64,000 nt of DNA from assembly GCF_033118175.1 (NCBI RefSeq), contig NC_083696.1, positions 41,339,001 through 41,403,000 on the forward strand, read 5' to 3'. The position numbers and the translations under genes are program-made. Position 1 is the first letter of the stretch; the number at the start of each line of letters is the position of its first letter. This DNA comes from Dama dama. Taxonomy: Eukaryota; Chordata; Mammalia; Artiodactyla; Cervidae. The notes below the pieces were generated by a model, which made no database searches, was not told the DNA's origin, and saw only the letters and a list, made by a program, of their open reading frames with translations. Shown piece by piece: positions 56,401 through 64,000 of this stretch.

Positions 56401-58188
56401 ACACTGCTCAGAGTCCAGGTCAGACTTTCTTGGCACCTGCCTGGGGTTACCCTATGGTCCAGCCTGACTCATCAGCCTGGTCTTGGAGGCCTGAACCCTG
56501 AGCCCAGGGATAATGGCTGAGGTCCTAACTGAAGGGCTTGGATGGAGCTGGGGGGCACTTGGAACACAAGGCTGCATTCCCCTGGCTCCTGGCCTCCATG
56601 AGCCCCCCTCTGCACAAGGAGCTCCCCGCTCTGGCTGGAGAGGGGAGGGGTGGTGAAGGCTCCCAAAGCTTTGCCTGCTTCAGAGGCCTCAGCCTGGACA
56701 GTCTAGCCGGTCCATCCACTGAGAGTTGGAACTTCCGAGTCTGGATCTGGGATCTTAGGAAAATCTGACGAAAGCTTCAAATTGTCTCCCTAGGGGCATA
56801 CGGCTACCTACTCACCCACAATTTAGCATGCAGTTCAGGATGTCCCTGGACTCCACCAAATTAAGAGCTCCTGGTGTAGACAGTTTATGAGTTGCAATTC
56901 TGCAGGATGTCTTCCTGGGTTTTGGAGAAAGGAGTACCTTTGAAGGAGGGAGCAGAGAGCCCAGGGCCAGAGACACAGAGACTATTCAAGTCATCTAGCC
57001 CCAGGAAAAGCAGAGATTTGGACCCTCTGCCTCAGACTTTTAATCCTTCCTTCTAATCTTCTTCCAGCCAGATCTCTGCTTTGCTGGCCTAAGCGGCCCC
57101 AGCCCCCAGCACCCGGCTCCTGTCCCACCCACCCCTGCATCCTCCCCCGCCTGCCCTTCAAGACTACAGCTCCTACCTGGCCTTGGCCTTTGGGAAGCCC
57201 ATGCCCCATCTTCCTGCAGCCCTCCCCTGGCCTCTCTCCCACCCCCCCCTTGCTCATCCCTCCTTCTTTTCTTTGAGGTGTGCCCCACGGGGACAGGAAC
57301 CTTGGAGCCTGGTACCCCTGGCAGGTGCTACCTGGATGCAGGGCTGCGGCGGCGCCTGCGGGAGGAGTGGGGTGTGAGCTGCTGGACCCTGCTGCAGGCC
57401 CCCGGAGAAGCCGTGCTGGTGCCCGCGGGGGCTCCCCACCAGGTGCTTCCCTAGCGCGTGCCAGTGGGGGCTCTGCAGAGAGCTCAGGGTATCAGAAGCG
57501 GTCCCCAGGCTGTCACACCCTCCGATCCTCTCAATTCCTCCTGCGGAGCTAGGCAGAACAGGGAGTCACGCCTCCACTGGAGGGAAGAAGAGAATCCTGT
57601 GGTCTTGAAGTCATCAAGCTTACGGGGCATCAAACTTACCGGGCATCAAGCTTGTCCCTCAATGTCTGCCCTGCCTGCGCCATCTCTGGCATCCCCTTGG
57701 CCTGCTTTTGGTGCCCCTTGCTGGATCCAGGGCGTCCGCTCTCTGAGAGCCGGTTGGGTGGGGCTCATTAACGAGAAGTAGCGCTCAGGGGTCAGAGGGG
57801 CAGGATGCGTCGCCCTGAGTCTCCGTTGACCCCCCACATCTGTCTCCTCCCCGGCACAGGTGCAGGGCCTGGTAAGCACAGTGAGCGTCACTCAGCACTT
57901 CCTGTCCCCCGAGACCTCTGCCCTCTCTGCTCAGCTCTGCCACCAGGGGCCCAGCCTGCCCACTGACCACCGCCTGCTTTATGCCCAGGTGAGTGTGACG
58001 CTGGCCAGGAGCCTGGGTGTGCTGCCCCATTTCCCCAACAAGCAGAGCTGGGTCCAGGGAGGGCCTTCTTGGCAGGGAGAGCCTGGGGGCATGGCTAATC
58101 TCCTTGTCCTCTCTCTTTCTCCTAGATGGACTGGGCTGTGTTCCAAGCAGTGAAGGTGGCCGTGGGAACACTGCAAGAGGCTAAATAG
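44401..58188 (+). CDS. HR: HR, hairless lysine demethylase and nuclear receptor corepressor
   Basis: HR is a nuclear corepressor for VDR, thyroid hormone and ROR receptors, needed for hair cycling. Coding exons: 44401-45012, 45805-46585, 47781-47931, 48011-48198, 50120-50284, 51137-51226, 51405-51520, 52578-52659, 53167-53330, 53447-53701, 54060-54225, 54431-54500, 54697-54827, 54950-55069, 55169-55284, 57278-57442, 57860-57988, 58126-58188. They total 3564 nt and give 1187 aa (human 1189). Exon 2 begins at about 44362 after gctccag. A Cys-rich zinc finger (C593/594/597, C608/611, C616/619) precedes the second LXXLL motif LCELL (752-756). The C-terminal JmjC domain has NLCVEV (C1005, E1007) where active KDM3 enzymes have His and Asp, and H1123 in GAPHQ. 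The first LXXLL motif reads LCRVL (560-564). All junctions are GT/AG and keep frame. Confidence 0.96.
44706..44812 (+). repeat. HR exon 2 segment copied into intron 2 (source)
   Basis: This coding stretch (AMLTHPLAFC through SDPVA) recurs about 410 bases downstream in the intron at 45222-45316. Confidence 0.85.
45222..45316 (+). repeat. Partial copy of HR exon 2 in intron 2
   Basis: Aligning it by eye to 44706-44812 gives about 9 mismatches in 95 bases (8 of them transitions) and one 12-base, frame-keeping deletion. The copy reads in the same frame (THLLAFC, then PEHKGGHPKSDPVA) until a TAG about 65 bases further on. It is preceded by ttctcattag, which resembles a splice acceptor, but no good donor follows. 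Confidence 0.85.
46845..47045. repeat. MIR-type old SINE in HR intron 3
   Basis: Reads ctgtgtgaccttgggctag, then tcatctttaaaatggg and actgagtaagcacccc. Confidence 0.6.
48645..48845 (-). mobile_element. BovB LINE 3' end in HR intron 5
   Basis: Reverse copy, starting ttgttgttcagtcaccaaat and running through gtccattgagtcagtgatg to catcagggtcttttcc. Confidence 0.82.
48905..49045 (-). mobile_element. L1 3' UTR fragment in HR intron 5
   Basis: Reads ttgtattggggtgcagccaa and acaatgttgtgatagtttc, typical of the reversed ruminant L1 3' end. Confidence 0.6.
49600..49812 (+). mobile_element. Bov-tA-type SINE in HR intron 5
   Basis: Forward copy from gggcttcccaggtaaagaac to gactgagtgacttagcacgc. Confidence 0.85.
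50338..50453 (+). mobile_element. CHR-type SINE with poly(A) in HR intron 6
   Basis: Short forward copy, gacttccctggtggtccag to a run of 12-13 A; the tRNA-like half is intact. Confidence 0.7.
50640..50790. repeat. MIR-type old SINE in HR intron 6
   Basis: Reads attttccagatagtaagag and aaggtcacacaacaagtaag, in the reverse MIR layout. Confidence 0.55.
51870..52085 (-). mobile_element. Bov-tA-type SINE in HR intron 8
   Basis: Reverse copy from ttcagtcgtgtctgactc to gcgccacctgggaagtcc, with a short T run inside. Confidence 0.85.
52822..52938 (-). mobile_element. Truncated Bov-tA-type SINE in HR intron 9
   Basis: Only one half is present, from cacttcagtcgtgtctg to gccatgccctcctcc, preceded by a TG run. 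Confidence 0.8.
53750..53880 (+). repeat. Direct repeat, HR intron 11 copy
   Basis: Shares about 106 bases of close identity (about 7 mismatches and one indel by eye) with HR intron 13, ending gagtctgttgggcatga; a weaker match extends a further 25 or so bases to the left. Confidence 0.85.
54515..54651 (+). repeat. Direct repeat, HR intron 13 copy
   Basis: Second copy of the intron 11 segment, same orientation, about 770 bases away. Together the copies flank exons 12 and 13. I do not recognise it as a known interspersed repeat. Confidence 0.85.
54659..54696 (+). repeat. Poly(C) and CA run at HR exon 14 acceptor
   Basis: A run of about 14 C, then cacgccccg and five CA units, ends directly in the AG of the exon 14 acceptor. 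Here simple repeats take the place of a usual T-rich polypyrimidine tract. Confidence 0.85.
55560..55765 (+). mobile_element. Bov-tA-type SINE in HR intron 16
   Basis: Forward copy from gggcttccctggtggctc to gactgaacgactgac, with a short CA run at its end. Confidence 0.87.
56217..56236. repeat. C20 homopolymer in HR intron 16
   Basis: Twenty consecutive C on the plus strand, in a C-rich surrounding. Confidence 0.9.
57612..57654. repeat. Three-copy 16-base tandem repeat in HR intron 17
   Basis: Three head-to-tail copies of catcaagcttaccggg with one or two changes each; the last is partial. Confidence 0.8.
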
Positions 58189-58819
58189 GGGTGGGAGGTC
58201 CCAGGTGTCTGGGGTAGAGGTCAGGGGCAGGCAGACCAGTGCTCAGCGCAGGCACAGCTTCAGTAGAGAACGGCACTGGGGAACTTGGGACTTTGGATCA
58301 ATTCCACATTCTGGACACAAGCAGGCACCACGTTCCCTGCCCCTGACCTGAGCCCCGATGCCAACACCCACAGTGCCACTGAAGCTCACACCTGCCCTTT
58401 GCAGACTGGCACCTGCTCTGGCCCTGAGCCCTTCTCCCAGGTACCAGACCCAGACTTGGGGGGGGGGGTGATTGTCTCCTTCTAACCCCTGTCCCCCAAC
58501 CCAGCAGACAAACAGCCCTTCCCTGGGGGACCTCAGGCCTCATTCTGGCTTAAGCGACACCTTCTGTTGCTGCTTCACCTCCTGCTGTCTCCTGTGCCTG
58601 AGCTCTGCTCACACCGCCCACATCCTCCCAGGCTCCCGGAAGCCCTTCACCCTGCTGGCATGCTGGACAAGGGGTCACTGACATCCCGCCGTCCTGCCAG
58701 ACAGCTGTGAAGTGTGGGGAGGGGACGGCCTCAGGTCACCATCTAGGCTTGGCTGGAGGGGGCGATATGGGCGAGGCCCCATCCCTGCTCCCTCCTCTTG
58801 CCTCCCTCCTCGGATTTCC

Positions 58820-58825
58820 ATTAAA
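58820..58825 (+). terminator. HR poly(A) signal ATTAAA
   Basis: ATTAAA about 630 bases after the HR stop codon, with a GT-rich stretch just downstream (ttgttttgtg). It is the best 3' end candidate, so the 3' UTR is 58189 to about 58845. Confidence 0.7.
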
Positions 58826-59664
58826 AGCTGTTGTTTTGTGAACGCTGCCTTGTGGTTGGCCACGCTCCTGCAGGCCACATGGATGGGGAGGGAGGGGGAC
58901 ACCTGGACTTGGAGCAGGGTGGGAGGGGGCTGAAGCAGTGGTGACCGGGACCTCAGACACCCCTGCCTGCTCCTCTTAGGGTGGGGGGACGCTGTGTCCC
59001 TCCCTCCCACAGAGGAGCAAAGGGGGGCTGACCTTGAGGATGCTCCTGACAGCAGGCAAGGCGGGGGTCTCAGCCACAGCAGCATGGCATCTCCCTGTGT
59101 GATACTAGAGACCCAGAAGCCCTAACTCTCCTTGCAAACTTCAGGCCACCCCGTCTCTCCTGTCGGAACTGGAGCTCTGGGAGCCTGGCCCCAGAGAGCC
59201 CTCGACCAGCCTTTTGCCATCAGTGCCCATGGCCAGCCCCATGCCCACTGGCTGGTCCTGGAGACGGTTGGCAGCCCCTCCCCACCCCCAGGGCCCTCTG
59301 GTGTGGCTCCACCCTTCCGCCCTTCCGTGTATTTCTCACCCCCAACACGCTCTGACTCTTGTTATAATTGTTCATGCGGTGGTTCTGGGAATGTTATTTT
59401 TTTTTTATGAAATAAAATTTTTTATTATAAATTTAAAATATTTTCAGAACTTTTAGAAAATAAGAAAAGAAACCTGTATACTATTTACCTCCACTCACCT
59501 TCAATCTAACCACTCTTATAATGTTGGTGTATTTCCTTTAGTTTTTTTTTTTTCTCCAGGGATCTGTTTTACACATGGTTGAACTGGGGGTGTTTTGTAT
59601 TAGGTTTCTTTCTTTAACACTGATCATCATTTTCTGAGTTGCTCTCTAAATGTTATTTTAAGAA

Positions 59665-59868
59665 AGTGTTAGTCGCCCAGTCATGTCCGACTCTTTGCGA
59701 TCCTATGGACTGTAGCCCACAGGCTCCTCTGTCCATAGGATTCTCCAGGCAAGAATACTGGAGTGAGTTGCCATTCCCTTCTCCAGCAGATCTTTCTGAC
59801 CCAGCGATTGAACCCCAGTCTCCTGCATTGCTTCCAGATTCTTTACCATCTGAGCCACCAGGGAAGCT
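59665..59868 (-). mobile_element. Bov-tA-type SINE
   Basis: Reverse copy downstream of HR, from tagtcgcccagtcatgtccg to gagccaccagggaagc. Confidence 0.87.
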
Positions 59869-60799
59869 TATATTGTCTTAGGCTTGGCAGTGATTTACAT
59901 AAACATCGCCCATTTTTTTAAAAAATTAGATTTCTTCCTTGTATGTAAAGCTAGGCTATTTTCTTTTTTTTTTTCCTGGGATAGGAAAAAAAGAGAAAAT
60001 TAAGGGACTACTGTCTTTGATGTGTCAGTGTTTTAACTGATCTCACTGAATCCCTTTATCATAACTTTGGGGTCGATATTATTTAATTATATTTTAGAGA
60101 AGAGTTAAATCACACCCAAGGTCACATAGCATCACCCAAGGTCACACAGCAATTTTAGTGGCAGCATTGGGACCGGAGCCAAGTTTCCTGACTTGAGTCA
60201 CCTCATTTGTATTACAGTCTTCACGCTTAACGGACTTTGCAGATGGCCTTGCTGCCGTCTCCTCTGTGCTCTTCCTTCCGGTACAGACAGGCACTTCACA
60301 GCTGATCATGTTCCAAGTGGCACAGAGTGAGCTGTCCTTACCTGTGTCTCACCTTGTAATGCCGTGTCCTGATGCCACCCCAGAACCCCCTACACGGAGT
60401 CCTTCCTGTGGGAAGACGGGGATGGCCTCGTGACGGGGCTTCTCCCCCCTCCAAACCTCTCTGCCTCCTCCCTTTTCGTGGCAGGTTGTAGCTTCCTTGA
60501 GGGCATATTGGGTCGGGCTCCTAGTGAACAGCAGGTGGACCAAATGTTCCAGGACTCACCTGGGAGTGAAGCCAGTCCAGGTGGGGACTGACCCTGAAAC
60601 AACTTGGGGCCCTCGGTGGCCTTCTTCCTCAAGGGGGCTCAATGGGCCACCCCCAGTCCAGCCCTGTCCTTTGGGCCTTTGTTTCTCCCCGCATCCCATG
60701 GTCTACCTGCTCCAGTCCTGCTCACCGGCCCAGATTTCACAACCTCAGAGCTGGAAGTGATGCCAGAATGTACATATCCAACTCCGCCTTTTTCTTTTT

Positions 60800-60910
60800 T
60801 CTTATCAGATTCATTTTTTAGGCTTTTCTTTTGGGGGGGTGTACTCTGTGGCTTGTGGGATCTTAGATCCCCAATAAGGACTAAAGCCAAGCCCTGGGCA
60901 GTGAAGGTGA
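60800..60910 (-). mobile_element. Truncated tRNA-derived SINE
   Basis: Reads actctgtggcttgtgggatc and ccctgggcagtgaag, like the 3' half of a reversed CHR-type element. Confidence 0.45.
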
Positions 60911-61059
60911 TAAGTCTCTTCTTTTTTTTTCTTTTAGATGTTTAATTTTGGAATGATTTGAGGTTTCCAGTTGAGTCACAGAGATACTACAGAAAGTTCC
61001 CAGTTAGCCTTCATTAACTTCCTCTCATGGTAACATCTTAAATAATCATGGTGGTGGCA

Positions 61060-61260
61060 GTACTAAATCACTTCAGTTGTGTCCATCTCTTTGCAGCCCT
61101 ACGAATGGTAGCCCGCCAGCCTCCTCTCTCCAGGCACGATACTGGAGTGGGTTGCCATGTCCTCCTCCAGGGTATCTTCCCGACCCAGGGATCGAACCCT
61201 TGTCTCTTAACATCTACACTGGCAGGTGGGTTCTTTACCACTAGCGCCACCTGGGAAGCC
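61060..61260 (-). mobile_element. Bov-tA-type SINE
   Basis: Reverse copy from cacttcagttgtgtccatc to gcgccacctgggaagcc. Confidence 0.85.
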
Positions 61261-61987
61261 CATATAGCCAGGGTACAGTGATCAGAATGTAAGAAGTTGA
61301 TATTGATACAACTCTATTAACTAAGCAACAGACTTTATTGGGCTTTCACTAATTTTCTGAGGATCCACCCATCTTCCCTACAGGTGGCCTGGAGGATAGA
61401 TGTGGCTCCCTCGAGGTCACTTGGGAAGCTAGTGGCAGGGCACAGGTTGAAGTCAGGCCTCCTCCTCCCAGTGCCCTGGCCTGCTGCCCTCCTCACCCTT
61501 CCTGCTTTGTCCAGGGCCAGGGCTGCTGCTCCTTAAAAGAACTCTAGATTCACCGACACCCTTACCCCACCTTGCTTGCCTGGCCCAATTCTGAGGTTGC
61601 CTACACTGTCTTTCTGCACATGTGCTCACATGCACATGCGTGTCCACAGGCCCTGAGATGGCTGGCCCAAGCCTGGCTCCTGTGGGCGCTAGAAGCGCTG
61701 CACCACAGGGCCAACCAGTTCAGCCACTCTGTCCACTGGGCTGCATGTGGCCACCCACACGAGCCAGTGCTCTAGCCTCTGTGGGAATGGAGGATGCAGA
61801 GCACACCTGATGGAGCCCTACCTTGGTTTCAGGTTCTAGAAGTTTCTATCTCAGCCCCTCTCCCTCCCTCAGCTTTTCCAGTTCTGCCTTGGGGCCTCTC
61901 CTGTCTTCTGTCTCCATCTGGCGTGTGTCCTCTGACACCTGGAGACGGTCATTTTCTGTTGTCCTTCTCAGCATCTGTGAAGGCCTG

Positions 61988-62185
61988 GTAAAGAACCCTC
62001 CTGCCAATGCAGGAGACATAAGAGAGGCAGGTTCTATCCCTGAGTCAGGAAGATCCCCTGCTGGAGGACATGGCAACCCACTCCAGTATTCTTACCTGGA
62101 GAATCCCATGGACAGAGGAGCCTGGCGGGCTACAGTCCACGGGGTCACAAAAAGAGTCAGACGTGACTAAAGAGGCTTAGCATGG
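61988..62185 (+). mobile_element. Bov-tA-type SINE
   Basis: Forward copy lacking its first bases, from gtaaagaaccctcctgccaa to gacgtgactaaagaggc. Confidence 0.83.
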
Positions 62186-63019
62186 CACAGCACAACCCCC
62201 TCCAGGGCCTTCCACCCATGGGGCCCTTCACTGTTTACAGCTGGTTTTCAAGTTTCTCTTATGTGCTTCCCATCACAGGGGTGATTAGGTCCACTCAACT
62301 GGCGAGGAACGCTTTGCCCAGTTGATAATGGGGAGAGTGGAGCCGCGGTTTGCCACAGCCTTTGCTCTTCCAGGCAGTTAGGCTGTCTGGTGTTTATCTT
62401 AGGCTGCCTCTGAGGCTTTCAGAGCCCTGCCCAGACATGATCTCACTCTCTCTCAAATCATCCCTGGGAGGCAGAAGGGAGTCTGGGATGAATGCTGTCC
62501 CCATTTCACAGATGTGAAAATAAAGGTCTAAACACACATACATACATGCATGTGTTCCTGGCAAATACGTGGAAAAGTTGCTTTGCAGTCCTGGGGGCCT
62601 GATTTCGGCCCTGTGAATTCAGTTGTTTGGAACGTTCGAGGTCTTGGACGGGGTGGGGGCAGCAGCGTTCACAAGTGCCTCACAAGATTGCGACTCCCCC
62701 AGTGATAACCCACAGCTTAATCCAGTGCCCTGCCTCCAGGGACCTTGCAGTCAATTTAGTATTTGAAAAGGGCCTAAGGAGGCTTACCTGGTGTGTCTGG
62801 AATTCCCTAGACTAAGGTCTAGTTCATGGTGGCCCTGTAAGCACATTTCAAAAAAGTGAGCCTTTGTTTGGTCACCACAAATGCAGTAGCCAGGAGAGCC
62901 CAGCCTGGAGCGTTGCTGGGCTGCTTGATGGTGGTGACCAGTGCTGGACAGTCCAGAGTTCCTCTATGATGGCTCACCTTCCCAGCAGTCCTGGGAAGGA
63001 AGAGCTGTTGGCAGCTTAC

Positions 63020-63505
63020 TGTAGAAAAAAGCAGAGACATCACTTTGCCAACAAAGGTCCAGTAGTCTATGGTTTTTCCAGTAGTTATATACGGATGTGA
63101 GAGTTAGACCATAAAGAAAGCTGAACGTCAAAGAACTGATGCTTTCAAATTGTGGTGTTGGAGGACTTCTGAAAGTTCCTTGGACAGCAAGGGAGATCAA
63201 ACAAGTCAATCCTAAAGAAAATCAACCCTGAACATTCATCGGAAGGACTGATGAAGCTGAAGCTCCAATACTTTGGCCACCCGATGTGAAGAGACAACTC
63301 ACTGGAAAAGACCCTGATTCTAGGAAAGATTGAGGGCAGAAGGAGGGGACGACAGGATGAGATGGTTGGATGGCATCACCAACTCAATGGACATGAGTTT
63401 GAGTGAACTCTGGGAGATGGTGAAGGACAGGGAAGCCTGGCATGCTGCAGTCCGTGTCTCACAAAGAGTTGGACATGACTTAGCAACTGAATGACAACAA
63501 GAAAG
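63020..63505 (+). mobile_element. BovB LINE 3' end
   Basis: Closely parallels the copy at 28345-28945 (aaagcagagacatcactttg, ggccacccgatgtgaagag, tggacatgacttagcaact), with its own small deletions. Confidence 0.83.
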
Positions 63506-64000
63506 ATAAGGAAACAGGCCCACAAAACAGACCCCCAAACAAGCCCTTGACTCTATTAGGGCACAGAGTCAGCCAGGGAGCAATGGCTGGGCATCCAGAT
63601 CCAAGTCCAAAGCTTAGCTCCACCGAGTTACTGTCCTCCCAAAAGGGACATGACCAAAGCCAGGAGGAGGGAAAAGGGAGCCCTCACTGGGACTGAGAAG
63701 CTCAGATTCCTCTGGTTTCTATTTTGACTTCCTGTCCTGAGAAGAGGTTAAAGGAAGGAGGAAAGGTCAGGCTGGGGGAGAAGAGGGAGCTCCTGAAATC
63801 AACCCACACCCGGCTCTCAATAGAGCAGAACCCCACCAACGTGGCAGTGGGGGTGGGGGCGGGGCGGTAACAACAAAGTTGAAGGAGTAGCACCCATCCC
63901 CTGAAGGGGAGAGGCCCTGACCCTGCGTGGGAAATGCGGCGGACCGGGGGCCGGGACAAGGTTGATGACGGCTACACGCACTGATCTCTGCCCCAAGTTC

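Larger units (their letters stand above)
58846..64000. other. Intergenic region downstream of HR
   Basis: In human the next gene on this side is NUDT18. I searched for its Nudix-box type sequence and found none, so it lies beyond the window. The stretch holds Bov-tA SINEs, a BovB end, an AT-rich piece at 59.4-60.0 kb and unique DNA. Confidence 0.6.

Noticed and set aside
58846..64000. NUDT18, the next gene expected by synteny
   Set aside because: No Nudix-type coding sequence was found before the window ends.

Overview
The window is ordinary nuclear DNA from a pecoran ruminant, most likely a bovid. Two things show this. It carries dozens of tRNA-derived Bov-tA-type SINEs, BovB LINE ends, cetartiodactyl CHR-type SINEs and L1 3' ends. 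Its intron-split genes also give proteins that match known mammalian orthologues end to end. The gene order BMP1-SFTPC-LGI3-REEP4-HR is that of human 8p21.3 read in the opposite direction. There is no bacterial, plasmid or viral gene content and no CRISPR array.

Layout. Positions 1-9621 hold the 5' end of BMP1 on the minus strand: coding exon 2 at 1205-1318, an 8.1 kb intron full of repeats, and exon 1 inside a CpG island. SFTPC, the surfactant protein C precursor, lies just upstream of it on the same strand (10468-13400), only a few hundred bases from the BMP1 promoter. A repeat-rich spacer follows (13.4-19.5 kb) with an RPL17 processed pseudogene. LGI3 is on the plus strand (19965-26356, 8 exons, 548 aa). 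A spacer with BovB and a TA/TG microsatellite leads to REEP4 (32445-35562, 8 exons, 257 aa). A 6-7 kb spacer leads to HR (hairless). HR has a GC-rich leader exon with upstream ORFs including the conserved U2HR, then 18 coding exons from 44401 to 58188 (1187 aa). The last 5 kb is intergenic DNA and repeats.

The genes are neighbours by conserved synteny, not a pathway. BMP1 processes procollagen, SFTPC makes lung surfactant, LGI3 is a secreted LRR/EPTP protein, REEP4 shapes and positions ER in mitosis, and HR is a nuclear corepressor of hair cycling. SFTPC and LGI3 are divergent; SFTPC and BMP1 are in tandem; LGI3, REEP4 and HR run in one direction. All exon boundaries were read by eye from GT/AG sites, phase and known mammalian protein sequence. 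Summed exon lengths keep frame in every complete gene.

I did not find a new biological system. The points most worth checking are local: two intragenic duplications inside HR, a changed first LXXLL motif in HR, a stop/start-overlapping upstream ORF in the HR leader, a telomere-like repeat supplying several branch-point motifs in an LGI3 intron, and a shifted splice acceptor that sets the length of the SP-C proprotein.
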